Shown: positions 53,542 through 63,881 of the stretch, piece after piece
Layout of the letters: the number at the start of each line of letters is the position of its first letter
How positions within the stretch are numbered: position 1 is the first letter of the stretch
Source of the DNA: Phormidium tanganyikae FI6-MK23
Lineage (GTDB): Bacteria; Cyanobacteriota; Cyanobacteriia; Leptolyngbyales; Leptolyngbyaceae
NCBI GenBank assembly: GCA_019359175.1
Contig: JAHHHU010000014.1
Span: 91,999-155,998, forward strand
DNA: 64,000 bases
Reading direction: 5' to 3'
Program-made: the position numbers and the translations under genes
Notes under the pieces: generated by a model
Told to the model about the DNA's origin: nothing
Databases searched by the model: none
The model's input: the letters and a program-made list of their open reading frames with translations, nothing else

Positions 53542-56133
53542 TTAACTCACACTGGCGATCAGTTGTGCTTCTTCTTCTTTCGACAATACGCGACCTTCAT
53601 CTTCAAAGCCGGAAATACGATCGAAGTTTAGATACCGATATAACTCTGACGCAAACGGATCGATCTTGACTTGCACGATGTTCATGTATTCCTCAACGGT
53701 TGGGATCTTGCCGAGTAGGGCACAAACTGCCGCGAGTTCCGCAGAGCCGAGATAGACTTGTGCGCCTTTGCCCATACGGTTATTGAAGTTGCGAGTCGAG
53801 GTTGAGAATACGGTTACGCCATCATCAACTCGTGCTTGGTTGCCCATACAGAGCGAACATCCCGGCATTTCAGTACGCGCTCCAGTGGCTTGAAAAATCT
53901 CGTAGATTCCTTCTTCTCGTAGATGTTGTTCATCCATTCGAGTCGGAGGAGCGATCCAGAGTTTTGCTTTGGCGACTCCTGCACCTTCGAGGATTTTGGC
54001 AGCGGCGCGGTAGTGTCCGATGTTGGTCATGCACGAGCCGATAAAGACTTCCTGGATCGGATCGCCTGCACATTCGGACATCAGTTTGATGTTGTCGGGA
54101 TCGTTTGGAGCCGCGACGATCGGTTCTGTAAGTTGATCGAGATCGACTTCGATAATGTCGGCGTATTCAGCATCGGAATCAGCTTCTAAGAGATGCGGAT
54201 TGGCTAACCATTCTTCCATTTTGCGGACGCGACGGAGAATGGTACGAGCATCTCCGTAACCGCGTGCCACCATGTTTTTGAGCAGGGCGACGTTGGAGCG
54301 GAGATATTCCGCGACGGTTTCGGGAGAAAGTGCGATCGTGCATCCCGCAGCCGATCGCTCGGCAGTCGCATCGGTGAGTTCAAAGGCTTGCTCTAACTGC
54401 AAATCGGGCAGTCCTTCCATTTCGATGATTTTGCCAGAATACACATTCTGTTTGTTCTCTTTGGAAGCGGTGAGCTTACCTTGCTGCATTGCAACATAAG
54501 GAATTGCATTCACCACATCGCGCAGAGTTACACCCGGTTGGAGCTTTCCTTTGAACCGAACGAGAATGGATTCCGGCATATCGAGCGGCATTGCACCGAG
54601 CGCGGCTGCAAATGCAACCAAGCCTGATCCAGCAGGGAATGAGATGCCGAGCGGGAAACGAGTATGAGAATCGCCACCAGTGCCAACCGTGTCAGGGAGC
54701 AGCATTCGGTTTAGCCACGAGTGAATGATGCCATCACCCGGACGAAGGGAAACGCCACCACGAGAATTGATGAAGTCTGGGAGGTCGTGGTGAGTTTTGA
54801 TGTCTACGGGCTTGGGATAGGCTGCCGTGTGACAAAAGCTTTGCATTACCAGATCAGCGCTGAAGCCGAGACAGGCAAGCTCTTTGAGTTCGTCGCGGGT
54901 CATGGGTCCCGTGGTGTCTTGCGATCCCACTGTGGTCATAATCGGTTCGCAAGAAGTTCCGGGACGAACGCCAGGAAGTCCACAGGCTTTACCGACCATT
55001 TTTTGAGCGAGGGTGAAGCCTTTTCCGGTGTCCGTAGGCATTTGGGGACGGACAAATAGATCTGAAATCGGTAAGCCCATTGCCGATCGGATCTTGTCGG
55101 TTAAGGTTCGTCCAATCAGCAATGGAATCCGCCCACCTGCGCGAACTTCATCCAAAATCGTGTCCGGCTTCAGCGTGAAAGTAGAGACAACTTCACCCAC
55201 TTCGTTCGTGATCTCGCCTTTGTAGGGATAAATCGTGATCACGTCGCCCGTATTGAAGTTCGTGACATCACACTCGATCGGTAAAGCTCCCGAATCTTCT
55301 GCGGTGTTGAAAAAGATCGGCGCAATCTTGCCACCGAGAATGTACCCACCCGATCGCTTATTTGGCACAAACGGAATATCGTCGCCAATGTACCAAAGCA
55401 CTGAGTTAATCGCAGATTTGCGCGAAGATCCGGTTCCGACGACATCGCCCACATATGCGATTGCATGACCTTTCTGTTTCAATTGCTCGATCGTCTCAAG
55501 CGATCCCGGCTGCCGCGTTTCTAACATTGCTAAAGCGTGAAGCGGAATGTCGGGGCGCGTTGTGGCGTGAGTCGCGGGTGATAAATCATCAGTGTTTGTC
55601 TCGCCGGGAACTTTGAAGACTGTCACCGTGATCGCTTCGGACAATGGGGCGCGATTGGTGAACCATTCTGCATTTGCCCAAGAGTTCAGAACGCTTTGAG
55701 CATAAGAGTTGCCGCTTTCTGCAAGTTCTTGAACATCATGAAACGCATCATACACGAGCAGCGTTTTGCTTAAAGCCGCCGTAGCCGTTTCTGCAATCTC
55801 AAGATTTGATGACTTGAGCAGTTCGATCAGCGAATGAACGTTGTATCCGCCCATCATCGTTCCGAGCAGTTCAACGGCTTCTTTTGGGGAAACCAGCGGA
55901 CTCGTGACTTCTTCTTTGGCGATCGCGCTTAAAAATCCTGCTTTGACATAAGCCGCTTGATCGACTCCCGGCGGAATGCGATCGCGTAACAGCGACAGTA
56001 AAAATGCTTCCTCACCCGCAGGTGGAGCCTTGAGCAATTCACACAATTCTGAAGTTTGCTGCGGACTCAGGGGGAGCGGTGGAATTCCGGCATCGGCACG
56101 TTCAGCGGCGTGTTGACGGTAAGATTCAAGCAT
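53542..56133 (-). CDS. acnB: Aconitate hydratase B
   Basis: Eight hundred sixty-three residues. Converts citrate to isocitrate with a [4Fe-4S] cluster; the cluster cysteines are in [13 protein letters not shown] and CSLCMGNQ. N-terminal HEAT-like domain, then the swivelling domain and the [20 protein letters not shown] block, characteristic of AcnB rather than AcnA. In cyanobacteria it feeds 2-oxoglutarate and thus nitrogen assimilation. Confidence 0.95.
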   Translation of the reverse strand: MLESYRQHAAERADAGIPPLPLSPQQTSELCELLKAPPAGEEAFLLSLLRDRIPPGVDQAAYVKAGFLSAIAKEEVTSPLVSPKEAVELLGTMMGGYNVHSLIELLKSSNLEIAETATAALSKTLLVYDAFHDVQELAESGNSYAQSVLNSWANAEWFTNRAPLSEAITVTVFKVPGETNTDDLSPATHATTRPDIPLHALAMLETRQPGSLETIEQLKQKGHAIAYVGDVVGTGSSRKSAINSVLWYIGDDIPFVPNKRSGGYILGGKIAPIFFNTAEDSGALPIECDVTNFNTGDVITIYPYKGEITNEVGEVVSTFTLKPDTILDEVRAGGRIPLLIGRTLTDKIRSAMGLPISDLFVRPQMPTDTGKGFTLAQKMVGKACGLPGVRPGTSCEPIMTTVGSQDTTGPMTRDELKELACLGFSADLVMQSFCHTAAYPKPVDIKTHHDLPDFINSRGGVSLRPGDGIIHSWLNRMLLPDTVGTGGDSHTRFPLGISFPAGSGLVAFAAALGAMPLDMPESILVRFKGKLQPGVTLRDVVNAIPYVAMQQGKLTASKENKQNVYSGKIIEMEGLPDLQLEQAFELTDATAERSAAGCTIALSPETVAEYLRSNVALLKNMVARGYGDARTILRRVRKMEEWLANPHLLEADSDAEYADIIEVDLDQLTEPIVAAPNDPDNIKLMSECAGDPIQEVFIGSCMTNIGHYRAAAKILEGAGVAKAKLWIAPPTRMDEQHLREEGIYEIFQATGARTEMPGCSLCMGNQARVDDGVTVFSTSTRNFNNRMGKGAQVYLGSAELAAVCALLGKIPTVEEYMNIVQVKIDPFASELYRYLNFDRISGFEDEGRVLSKEEEAQLIASVS

Positions 56134-56328
56134 ATTCAGTATTCGGTGTAGATCAGCAGTTTTATCACTCTATCGCGAACTTCCAGTCTAAAACTTTAGG
56201 CGAAAGATGAGTGATGCAGAAATTTTGGTCAGCTTCACACGGTAGAATGCTTGCACTTCTAATTCTCTCTGAACATCAATTTTTTCCGGTATCAACTCTT
56301 ACGAAACTTGTTTTCCAGATCCGCTAAG

Positions 56329-56354
56329 GTCACAAGAATGTGACTCAGGTTACA
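56329..56354 (+). promoter_or_regulatory. Possible operator upstream of the LysR gene
   Basis: GTCACAAGAATGTGAC (56329-56344) is an inverted repeat with T-N-A-like spacing, and TGTGACTCAGGTTACA (56339-56354) resembles a CRP site with one mismatch. Both lie 6-31 bases before the ATG. Either autoregulation by the LysR protein or SyCrp1 control is possible; the overlap makes the calls exclusive. Confidence 0.4.
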
Positions 56355-56359
56355 CATCC

Positions 56360-57286
56360 ATGCGCCTAGAGCAATTACAGGCATTTTTAGCGATCGCAGA
56401 ATTTGGAAGTTTTCAACAAGCTGCCCGAAAGTGTGATGTGACTCAATCGACGATTAGCCGCCAGCTTCAATCGTTGGAATCGGATTTGGGAATGTCGTTG
56501 ATTCACCGAACCGCACACGCAAAGCTAACCGTTGCAGGTGAACAATTTTTGCCCCGCGCTCGGAAGATTTGCCAAGAATGGCGCAACGCGCTCGTAGAAC
56601 TCGAAGAACTCCGCCTCGGTAAGCAGCCCGAACTTTGTATCGCTGCAATTCATTCGGTGTGTGCATTTCATTTGCCGCCTGTGCTGCAACGATTTTGCCA
56701 AGACTATCCCGAAGTTCAGTTGCGCGTGACTTCGCTAGGGAGCGATCGAGCTTTAAAAGTGCTGAAAGATGGATTGGTAGACATTGCGATCGTGATGAAC
56801 AATCGCTTCCTCACCGCAAGCCCGGAAATGGTTGTAGATGTGCTTTACGATGAACCTGTGCGGGTGTTGATGTCGGTGGAGCATCCGCTCGCGAAGTTTG
56901 AAGCAGTTCCGTGGTCAGAGTTGGTTCACTATCCGCAAGTGGTGTTCAAAGATGGCTATGGAATGCAGCGATTAGTACAAGAACAATTCCAGCGACAAGG
57001 GGCAACGCTCAAAGCTGCATTAGAACTCAATACGCTGGATGCGTTTCGGGGAATTGTGCGACAGGGAGAGTTGATCGCATTGCTGCCACAGGGCGCGATT
57101 CATGATGTCCATCTCGATCCAACTTTGGCAGTGCGATCGACAACTGATCCAACCTTAGTGCGGCAAGTCGTTCTCGTGACCACACAAGACCGATTGCAGA
57201 TTCCACCGATTCAAAGGTTTCGGGCATTGGTACAAGAAATTATGCACCCGGCATTTTTGGCGCGAGTTCCGAAAGTGATCGTCTAA
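56360..57286 (+). CDS. LysR-family transcriptional regulator
   Basis: Three hundred eight residues. N-terminal helix-turn-helix: MRLEQLQAFLAIAEFGSFQQAARKCDVTQSTISRQLQSLE; co-inducer domain from about residue 90 (ELCIAAIHSVCAFHLPPVLQRF... VRVLMSVEHPLAK). Likely tetrameric DNA-binding activator or repressor that senses a small metabolite. Divergently placed from acnB with a 220-base gap, so acnB or the adjacent trpD2-like gene are candidate targets. Specific ligand unknown. Confidence 0.9.
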   Translation: MRLEQLQAFLAIAEFGSFQQAARKCDVTQSTISRQLQSLESDLGMSLIHRTAHAKLTVAGEQFLPRARKICQEWRNALVELEELRLGKQPELCIAAIHSVCAFHLPPVLQRFCQDYPEVQLRVTSLGSDRALKVLKDGLVDIAIVMNNRFLTASPEMVVDVLYDEPVRVLMSVEHPLAKFEAVPWSELVHYPQVVFKDGYGMQRLVQEQFQRQGATLKAALELNTLDAFRGIVRQGELIALLPQGAIHDVHLDPTLAVRSTTDPTLVRQVVLVTTQDRLQIPPIQRFRALVQEIMHPAFLARVPKVIV

Positions 57287-57357
57287 GTTGAACAGAAATC
57301 CGTCTGGTAAAATGGAAAGCTTTGAAGTGTGCAGCCATTCATCTCTAGGTAGAAGCT

Positions 57358-58422
57358 ATGAGTTACGAGTTTCGGGAGTTGTTGAAAAAGGTCGGGAGTG
57401 GGCCCCACACCAGCGAGAATCTAACTCGTGAAGAAGCAGAAACCGCAACTCGATTAATGCTGCTGCAAGAAGCGACTCCTGCACAAATTGGAGCGTTTAT
57501 GATTTCGCATCGCATCAAGCGTCCGACCGGAGAAGAGCTTGCAGGAATGTTAGATGCGTATGATGCGTTGAGCGAGAAGCTTCCTGCGATCGCATCAAAG
57601 ATTCCCGTTACCGTGATGTGCAATCCGTACGATGGTCGATCGCGGACTGCGCCGTTGAGTCCATTAGTTGCAATTGTTCTATCAGCCGTAGGCGTTCCGG
57701 TTGTGCTGCATGGCGGCGATCGGATGCCTACAAAAGAGGGCGTTCCGCTGATCGAACTGTGGGACGGGCTTGGTGTGGATTGGAAGCATTTGTCGATCGT
57801 ACAAGTGCATCAAGTGCTAGAGAGTACGGGCTTAGGATTGGTCTATCTCCCGACTCATTTTCCGCTTGCTCAAGGCTTAGTTCCGTATCGCGATCAGATT
57901 GGCAAACGTCCGCCTTTTTCGACGCTTGAACTGATGTGGAACCCTTACGCAGGCGAATCACATTTAGTCTGTGGCTATGTGCATCCGCCGACTGAGGGAA
58001 TGTTGCGAGATGCGTTTGCGATGCGCGGAACGACGGAGTTTACGAGCGTCAAAGGCTTAGAAGGCAGTTGTGATCTACCGCGCGATCGTACAGCTATTAT
58101 CGGAATTGGGACGAAAGAGAAGTTCGATCGCTTGACCTTGGTTCCGCGTGATTATGGATTTGCTGCGAAAGAACTGCCGCTCGTTCCGCTAGATCAATTT
58201 TTTATCGAGATGCAGACGGTACTGAAAGGCGAACCTTCAGAGCTATTTCAGGCTGTGGTTTGGAACAGCGGGTTTTATTTGTGGCGTGCGGGAGCTTGTT
58301 CTAGTTTAGAGGCGGGATTTTCACAAGCAAAGGCGATTTTAGAGCTAGGACAAGCGGAACGTAAGCTGCAACAGATCGTAAGTTCGATCGCAAATCTCCG
58401 CTCTGTTGCTAGCTTTGGTTAA
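57358..58422 (+). CDS. Anthranilate phosphoribosyltransferase-family protein (TrpD2-like)
   Basis: Three hundred fifty-four residues. Overall fold match to TrpD (LTREEAETATRLMLLQEATPAQIGAFMISHRIKRPTGEELAGM), but the catalytic GTGGD loop is replaced by NPYDGRSRTAP, and the PRPP region reads VVLHGGDRMPTKEG. This is the TrpD2/YbiB-like branch, whose members bind nucleic acid rather than make phosphoribosylanthranilate. Tryptophan synthesis is therefore not its job. Transcribed with the preceding LysR gene, 71 bases apart. Confidence 0.8.
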   Translation: MSYEFRELLKKVGSGPHTSENLTREEAETATRLMLLQEATPAQIGAFMISHRIKRPTGEELAGMLDAYDALSEKLPAIASKIPVTVMCNPYDGRSRTAPLSPLVAIVLSAVGVPVVLHGGDRMPTKEGVPLIELWDGLGVDWKHLSIVQVHQVLESTGLGLVYLPTHFPLAQGLVPYRDQIGKRPPFSTLELMWNPYAGESHLVCGYVHPPTEGMLRDAFAMRGTTEFTSVKGLEGSCDLPRDRTAIIGIGTKEKFDRLTLVPRDYGFAAKELPLVPLDQFFIEMQTVLKGEPSELFQAVVWNSGFYLWRAGACSSLEAGFSQAKAILELGQAERKLQQIVSSIANLRSVASFG

Positions 58423-58558
58423 TGCTGTGAAGGGGTTTGTCGATCGAGTCTAATGTTTCAAGGTGGCTTTAACGAGCTTTTTTGCTGATTCTGCCTTGCC
58501 CGTGAATGCCTACCCATTTATACACAGGTCTTTTATCGCTCTGTTTAGATCGGCTTCT

Positions 58559-58664
58559 GCCCCCTAAATCCCCCAAATTTAGGGGACTTTGAAGCTCAAA
58601 AAATTCTTGGCGTTCTGGAAATTCCTTCTGCTCAAAGTCCCCCATTCTGGGGGACTTAGGGGGC
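58559..58664. mobile_element. 106-bp MITE, same family as the cbiD insert
   Basis: GCCCCCTAAATCCCCCAA at the left and TTGGGGGACTTAGGGGGC-type right end (reads CCCCCATTCTGGGGGACTTAGGGGGC). The centre differs from the cbiD copy. Intergenic here, whereas the cbiD copy is inside a gene. Confidence 0.8.
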
Positions 58665-58705
58665 GAGAGGTCTAGGCGATAACAGATCAATCGACTTGTG
58701 TGTAT

Positions 58706-58835
58706 ACGGTAACCTGAGTTCGGGTTAAGCCGAAGGCTAAAACCCTCACTGCAACTAGCTTGACCTGGAGCATGGTAGCAAGTCACGGGGAATCGGGACT
58801 TCTAGCGATTTCTTATCCCGAACTGACGTTACGGT
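58706..58835. repeat. 130-bp inverted-repeat element, possible IS remnant
   Basis: ACGGTAACCTGAGTTCGGG (58706-58724) and CCCGAACTGACGTTACGGT (58817-58835) are inverted repeats matching at 16 of 19 positions. The interior holds no transposase. It may be a miniature of an IS4/IS5-type element whose parent is not in the window. Confidence 0.6.
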
Positions 58836-58919
58836 AGCTCGTGAATGCAGGGAGCGAAACGCCCAAAAATCGTTCTCTCAAGAATGGTGCAAGACCTCAA
58901 CTCATCAAATTCACGCTAG

Positions 58920-60830
58920 TCAGCTTGTCACCACCTTAGTCGATCGACGCGCTTGAATTTCAAGATAAACCAGCAGCGCATTCACATCCGCAGGATTGAC
59001 TCCCCCGATTCGAGTCGCTTGCCCAAGCGTGAGAGGACGCACCTTAGAGAGCTTTTCGCGGGCTTCTTTCGAGAGCGTTTCGATCGCGTTGTAGTTTAGC
59101 GTTTCTGGGAGTTTGCGGTTTTCTTGACGGCTGATTTGTTCGATCTGGTGTTGTTGGCGCTGAATGTATCCTGAATATTTGATGTCAATCTCTGCACCTT
59201 CTTTCTCAAAGCGATTTAAGTTCGTATTGCCCAAACCGTAGCGTTCGAGATCACCATAATGAAATCCAGAACGACGCAAAAGCTCAGCAAGCGTGATTGA
59301 TCCTTTGATCGCTTGTTGAGTATTTTGTGCGATCGCTTTCCCGACTTCATTGTGCTCTTTCACACGCGTTTCATGCAGTCGCTCTTTCTCTGCGGCAATG
59401 TTCTCTTGCTTTTGGGTGAACAATGCCCAGCGTCGATCGTCAATCAGTCCAATCTCACGCCCCAATACAGTGAGACGCTGATCCGCATTGTCCGATCGTA
59501 GAATCAAGCGATACTCCGATCGAGAAGTAAGCATCCGATAAGGTTCGCGTAAATCCTTGGTACAGAGATCATCGATCAATGTGCCAATGTAGCTTTGTTC
59601 GCGGGCGAAGATCACCATCCCTTGACCTTGACACAATCTCGCTGCATTGATTCCCGCTACTAAACCTTGTGCGGCTGCTTCTTCATAGCCTGTTGTGCCA
59701 TTCACTTGTCCCGCGCAAAACAATCCACTGATCTTTTTAGTCATCAAAGTTGGATAGCATTGCGTCGCGGGTAGATAGTCATACTCCACTGCATAAGCAG
59801 GACGCAGCATCGCACAGCTTTCTAAACCAGGAAGCGATCGCAACATTTGTAGCTGAACTTTTTCGGGTAGTCCCGTTGAAAAGCCTTGAATGTAGAGTTC
59901 TGGAATGTCACGTCCTTCTGGCTCGATAAAGATTTGATGGCTTTCTTTGTCAGCAAATCGCACGATCTTATCTTCGATGCTCGGACAGTATCGCGGCCCT
60001 TTCGCATCCACCCAACCCCCGTAGACCGGAGAGAGATGCAAATTCTCGCGGATGATTCGATGCGTTTCTGCCGTCGTGCGCGTCAAATGACAATCCATCG
60101 GTTCTCGCTCGACCCAAACTTCAGGATCAAAGCTAAACCATCGGAGTTCTGTATCGCTCGGCTGGCGTTCTAGGACATCAAAATTCACCGATCGACGATC
60201 GACCCGCGCCGGAGTCCCCGTTTTCAGTCGTCCGGTTTCAAACCCAAATCGATTCAGCGTTTCAGTTAGCCCGATCGCTGCAAATTCTCCTGCGCGTCCG
60301 GCATCCATCGATTTATTGCCGACCCAAATCTTCCCGCCGAGAAACGTCCCCGTCGTCAGCACGACCGCTTTACACTCAAACGCAACGCCGAAATAGGTTT
60401 CGACTCCGATCACTTCATCGTTAGCATTCAACACGAGATCTGTCGCCATGCCTTCTCGGATCGTCAAATTCTCTTGATTTTCGACGATCGTTTTCATCAC
60501 CGCTGCATACTCGCGCTTATCCGTCTGCGCCCGCAATGCCCACACCGCAGGCCCGCGCGACGAGTTGAGAATCCGCTTCTGTAGATAAGTCCGATCTGCC
60601 ATTTTGCCAATCTCACCGCCCAAAGCATCGGCTTCGTGTACCAGTTGAGATTTCGCAGGCCCGCCCACCGCTGGATTGCAGGGTTGCCATGCGATTTTGT
60701 CGAGGTTCAGTGTCAGTAGCAACGTCCGACAGTCTAAACGTGCGCTTGCCAGGGCTGCCTCACATCCTGCGTGTCCGGCTCCCACGACAACCACATCATA
60801 TGAATCAAGAAACTCAACGGGCGTACTCAT
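58920..60830 (-). CDS. mnmG: tRNA uridine-5-carboxymethylaminomethyl(34) synthesis enzyme
   Basis: Six hundred thirty-six residues. FAD-binding [18 protein letters not shown] at the N-terminus, [60 protein letters not shown], and a C-terminal helical domain that contacts MnmE. With MnmE and methylene-THF it modifies U34 in the wobble position of several tRNAs. Confidence 0.96.
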   Translation of the reverse strand: MSTPVEFLDSYDVVVVGAGHAGCEAALASARLDCRTLLLTLNLDKIAWQPCNPAVGGPAKSQLVHEADALGGEIGKMADRTYLQKRILNSSRGPAVWALRAQTDKREYAAVMKTIVENQENLTIREGMATDLVLNANDEVIGVETYFGVAFECKAVVLTTGTFLGGKIWVGNKSMDAGRAGEFAAIGLTETLNRFGFETGRLKTGTPARVDRRSVNFDVLERQPSDTELRWFSFDPEVWVEREPMDCHLTRTTAETHRIIRENLHLSPVYGGWVDAKGPRYCPSIEDKIVRFADKESHQIFIEPEGRDIPELYIQGFSTGLPEKVQLQMLRSLPGLESCAMLRPAYAVEYDYLPATQCYPTLMTKKISGLFCAGQVNGTTGYEEAAAQGLVAGINAARLCQGQGMVIFAREQSYIGTLIDDLCTKDLREPYRMLTSRSEYRLILRSDNADQRLTVLGREIGLIDDRRWALFTQKQENIAAEKERLHETRVKEHNEVGKAIAQNTQQAIKGSITLAELLRRSGFHYGDLERYGLGNTNLNRFEKEGAEIDIKYSGYIQRQQHQIEQISRQENRKLPETLNYNAIETLSKEAREKLSKVRPLTLGQATRIGGVNPADVNALLVYLEIQARRSTKVVTS

Positions 60831-60945
60831 ACTTTATCTGCTGATCGGTGCAATTTCTATTTTAGGGGGCAACTTGGAACTCAAGCAGGATACCGGGAAT
60901 CTTAGAGAAATCTAGAATTATCAATAAAAATCAGATATTCTAATA

Positions 60946-60959
60946 AGTACAATTGTTCT
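60946..60959 (+). promoter_or_regulatory. Cyanobacterial LexA box overlapping the lexA start region
   Basis: AGTACAATTGTTCT fits RGTACNNNDGTWCB exactly and ends eight bases before the lexA ATG. It would allow LexA to repress its own gene. No other good match was noted nearby. Confidence 0.75.
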
Positions 60960-60967
60960 AAATTGTC

Positions 60968-61600
60968 ATGACTGACCTCTCTCCTCCGAAACAAAAGCTT
61001 CTAGACTGGCTCGAAGATTACGTCGATCGATATCATTCTGTGCCGTCTTACGGTGAGATGGCGGCGGCTTTGGGCTACAAATCAAAAGACACGATTCGAT
61101 TTCACCTAACGGATCTCAGAGATGCCGGATACGTCGCTTGGAAGGAAGGTTCAGTTAAATCGCTGGTGATCTGTAAACCACGATCGAGAAATATCCCGAT
61201 TTTAGGCATGATTGCAGCAGGCGGACTGCTAGAAATGTTCGCACACTCCGAAATCGAAGAATACGTCGATGTTTCAACGCTGCCGCACTTCGTCGGAAAA
61301 CGGCGGCATCAAATGAGTCAATACTTTGCGCTCCGAGTCCGAGGCGACAGTATGATCGGAGCTGCGATCGCAGATGGCGATGTCGTGATTTTGCGAAAAG
61401 AATCCGAGCCAAATACGATTAAAAACGGCGAGATTGTCGCGGCAAGATTTGAAACTCAAACTACCTTAAAGCATTTGTTTTGGAGCGGTGATCAGATCAT
61501 TTTGCAGCCTGCAAATCCGAGCTATCCAGTGATCGAAAAACAAGCGGAAGAAGTTGCGATCGAAGGTATATTTGTCGGTTTAGTCCGGGGATTAGTCTAA
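60968..61600 (+). CDS. lexA: LexA repressor
   Basis: Two hundred ten residues. Winged helix-turn-helix N-terminus (PPKQKLLDWLEDYVDRYHSVPSYGEMAAALGYKSKDTIRFHL), linker with ILGMIAAGGL holding the A-G cleavage bond, and the S24-type serine/lysine dyad in LRVRGDSM and TTLKHLFW. In cyanobacteria LexA can act in redox, carbon and salt responses as well as the SOS response. A box matching its operator is directly upstream. Confidence 0.93.
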   Translation: MTDLSPPKQKLLDWLEDYVDRYHSVPSYGEMAAALGYKSKDTIRFHLTDLRDAGYVAWKEGSVKSLVICKPRSRNIPILGMIAAGGLLEMFAHSEIEEYVDVSTLPHFVGKRRHQMSQYFALRVRGDSMIGAAIADGDVVILRKESEPNTIKNGEIVAARFETQTTLKHLFWSGDQIILQPANPSYPVIEKQAEEVAIEGIFVGLVRGLV

Positions 61601-61689
61601 TCAAAATCATCTTCTGTTTAGTTCTCAAGGTAGAGATTTCGCAGAATCGAAACTGAAACAATAGAGCCACAGTTCTCAGAGTTTGTTCT

Positions 61690-62586
61690 ATGACTTTCAG
61701 TTTCTTTGATTTGATCTGGGTATTCTTCATTTTCTCTTCGCTGCAACCCCTCTGGCAACGACGACAAACGGAAACAAAGCGGTACAACACGCTCAAAGAC
61801 ATTGAACGTAAGCGAAATAGCCGCGTAATTTTGCTGGTACATCGTCAAGAGTCAATCAGCTTATTGGGGATTCCGCTGTCTCGCTACATTACGATCGAAG
61901 ATTCTGAACAAATCCTGCGTGCGGTTCGGCTCACTCCTCCTGATGTACCGATCGATTTGATTCTACATACTCCTGGTGGACTCGTCCTCGCCACCGAACA
62001 AATCGCCCGCGCTTTAATTCGCCATCCTGCTAAAGTGAGTGTCTATGTTCCGCACTATGCGATGAGCGGTGGAACGATGTTAGCTCTAGCAGCAGATGAG
62101 ATTGTGATGGATGCAAATGCGGTGTTAGGGCCCGTTGATCCGCAGTTAGGTAACTTTCCCGCAGCTAGTGTTTTGAAAGTGGTGGAACAAAAGCCGATCG
62201 GAGATATTGATGATCAAACTTTGATCATGGCGGACTTGTCGCGTAAAGCGATCGCACAAGTTCAGCGCTTTGTCCGTACCTTGCTAAAAGATGCTGTCCC
62301 CAATCAAAAGATTGCACCTGAAAAAATTGAATCGGTGGTAGAGGCACTAACGACTGGAAAGGTGACGCATGACTATCCGATCACGGTTGAAGAAGCTTCG
62401 GAGATGGGGCTACCGATTACAGTCGGACTCGATCGAGAAATTTATGACCTGATGGAACTGTATCCACAGCCCCAAGGCGGTCGTCCTTCGGTGCAATACA
62501 TTCCGCTGCCGTATGAACGTCGTCCGACTTTACCGGAGCCAAAAGGTAGACCCTTACCGGAAGCAGCACGATCGCAGCGCGGTTAA
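61690..62586 (+). CDS. SDH-type ClpP-fold serine protease, membrane-bound
   Basis: Two hundred ninety-eight residues, serine dehydrogenase proteinase (DUF114) family. One N-terminal helix (FFDLIWVFFIFSSLQPLW) anchors it; ERKRNSRVILLVHRQESI, LILHTPGGLVLATEQIARAL and HYAMSGGTMLALAADEIVMD (serine in S-G-G) form the crotonase-like protease core. A proline-rich C-terminal tail (LPYERRPTLPEPKGRPLPEA) is probably unstructured. Substrates unknown. A clear terminator follows. Confidence 0.85.
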   Translation: MTFSFFDLIWVFFIFSSLQPLWQRRQTETKRYNTLKDIERKRNSRVILLVHRQESISLLGIPLSRYITIEDSEQILRAVRLTPPDVPIDLILHTPGGLVLATEQIARALIRHPAKVSVYVPHYAMSGGTMLALAADEIVMDANAVLGPVDPQLGNFPAASVLKVVEQKPIGDIDDQTLIMADLSRKAIAQVQRFVRTLLKDAVPNQKIAPEKIESVVEALTTGKVTHDYPITVEEASEMGLPITVGLDREIYDLMELYPQPQGGRPSVQYIPLPYERRPTLPEPKGRPLPEAARSQRG

Positions 62587-62598
62587 TCAAAGTTCTTT

Positions 62599-62628
62599 AG
62601 AGACGTTCCGTTGGAACGTCTCTTTTTT
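62599..62628 (+). terminator. Terminator behind the membrane protease gene
   Basis: AGAGACGTTCC and GGAACGTCTCT (11 bp) with loop GTT, followed by TTTTT. Separates the protease gene from the ABC permease gene. Confidence 0.9.
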
Positions 62629-62693
62629 ACGCAGGTAGCTCATATACGAATAAAAATCAATCTGGTACAGTGGGCAAAAAAGGCTTTGGATCT

Positions 62694-63686
62694 ATGGATG
62701 CGGCTCAACTGATTCCGATTTTTGCCACTGCGATCGCGGCTTCAACTCCGCTCGTATTTGCCACGCTGGGAGAAACGATCGCAGAACGCGCAGGAGTGAT
62801 CAATCTTTCGGCAGAAGGCACGATTTTGATGGGTGCAATGACGGGATTTGCGATCGCCAAAACGCTCGAAGCGACGGGAACGGTTCCGAGTTTGATTCTA
62901 GGATTTGCGGGTGCGGGATTGGTCGGAGCTGCGATCGCGCTAATTGTCGCGTTTGGCGCTCTGACGCTGAAACAGTCTCAGGTCGCGATCGGGTTTGTGT
63001 TGACGCTGTTGGGAGCGAGTTTGTCCTCGTTTCTTGGCAATGCGTTTGTGAGAATTCCGGGCCCAACCGTTCCGAGCTTCAGAATTCCACTGCTGGAAGA
63101 TATTCCGCTGATTGGGCGATTGTTCTTTCAGAACGATTTATTAGTTTATCTAAGCTATTTGTCGATCGCGCTTGTTTGGACTTACTTCTACCGGACTCGT
63201 GCTGGATTGATGCTAAGAGCGATCGGAGAGCAACCGAATGCTGCATTTGCCAGAGGAACGAATGTCGTTTTGATGCGCTATGTTTACACCCTGATCGGTG
63301 GGGCACTGACGGGAATTGCAGGGGCGGCATTTTCGCTGAACTTCAAAGCGGGCTGGAGTCAGTTGCATACAGCGGGTTACGGATGGATTGCGTTAGCGAT
63401 CGTGATTTTCGGCGGCTGGAATCCCTTACGAGTCGCGATTAGCTGCTATTTATTCGGGATTTTACAATCGCTAGCAGGTGTTGCTCAAAGTACTATCCCG
63501 GATGTTCCAACTCAGGTATTTACTGTTGCTCCGTTTTTATTGATGATTCTGTTGTTGGTTTTAACTTCGAGCGATTGGTTAGAGCGAATGCTGAAACTGT
63601 TACCTTCCCCGATCGACAATACAGCTTCGGAACTGATTCGCAGCACGCCGCCTGCCGCATTGGGCAAGGTATTTGAGCAAGACTAA
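62694..63686 (+). CDS. ABC transporter permease, nucleoside/BMP family
   Basis: Three hundred thirty residues from ATG 62694 (the GTG at 62670 adds eight residues and is possible). About eight to nine helices; the family block ATLGETIAERAGVINLSAEGTILMGA and the EAA-like loop TRAGLMLRAIGEQPNAAFARGTNV place it with YufQ/NupQ-type permeases for nucleosides or purines. The other permease, ATPase and lipoprotein genes are not within the window, so they must lie elsewhere or downstream of the repeat. Confidence 0.85.
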   Translation: MDAAQLIPIFATAIAASTPLVFATLGETIAERAGVINLSAEGTILMGAMTGFAIAKTLEATGTVPSLILGFAGAGLVGAAIALIVAFGALTLKQSQVAIGFVLTLLGASLSSFLGNAFVRIPGPTVPSFRIPLLEDIPLIGRLFFQNDLLVYLSYLSIALVWTYFYRTRAGLMLRAIGEQPNAAFARGTNVVLMRYVYTLIGGALTGIAGAAFSLNFKAGWSQLHTAGYGWIALAIVIFGGWNPLRVAISCYLFGILQSLAGVAQSTIPDVPTQVFTVAPFLLMILLLVLTSSDWLERMLKLLPSPIDNTASELIRSTPPAALGKVFEQD

Positions 63687-63717
63687 GGAACATGGATTCA
63701 TGAACGCCGAAATCTTT

Positions 63718-63810
63718 GCCCTCATCCCCTAACCCCTTCTTCCATTTTGGGAGAAGGGGAACCGAACTCTTGCTCCCTCTCCCAAATTGGGAGAGGGTTG
63801 GGGTGAGGGC
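63718..63810. mobile_element. 93-bp MITE-like repeat before the IS630 fragment
   Basis: GCCCTCATCCCCTAACCCC at the left and GGTTGGGGTGAGGGC at the right are inverted; inner stems (GAAGGGG, CTCCCTCTCCC) give two hairpins. A common cyanobacterial dispersed repeat type (CCCTCACCCCAACCC). Confidence 0.75.
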
Positions 63811-63881
63811 GAAACAATTCTGCAATGACGGAAGCGACTCAATCCACGCTCCTAACTATCGATGCAGAATCCAGTATAGCG

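Larger units (their letters stand above)
58423..58919. other. Gene-free stretch with two inverted-repeat elements
   Basis: About 500 bases between trpD2-like and mnmG (convergent genes). Holds the MITE at 58559-58664 and a second inverted-repeat structure at 58706-58835. No coding frame worth calling; the ends are spacer. Listed so the gap is accounted for. Confidence 0.7.
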
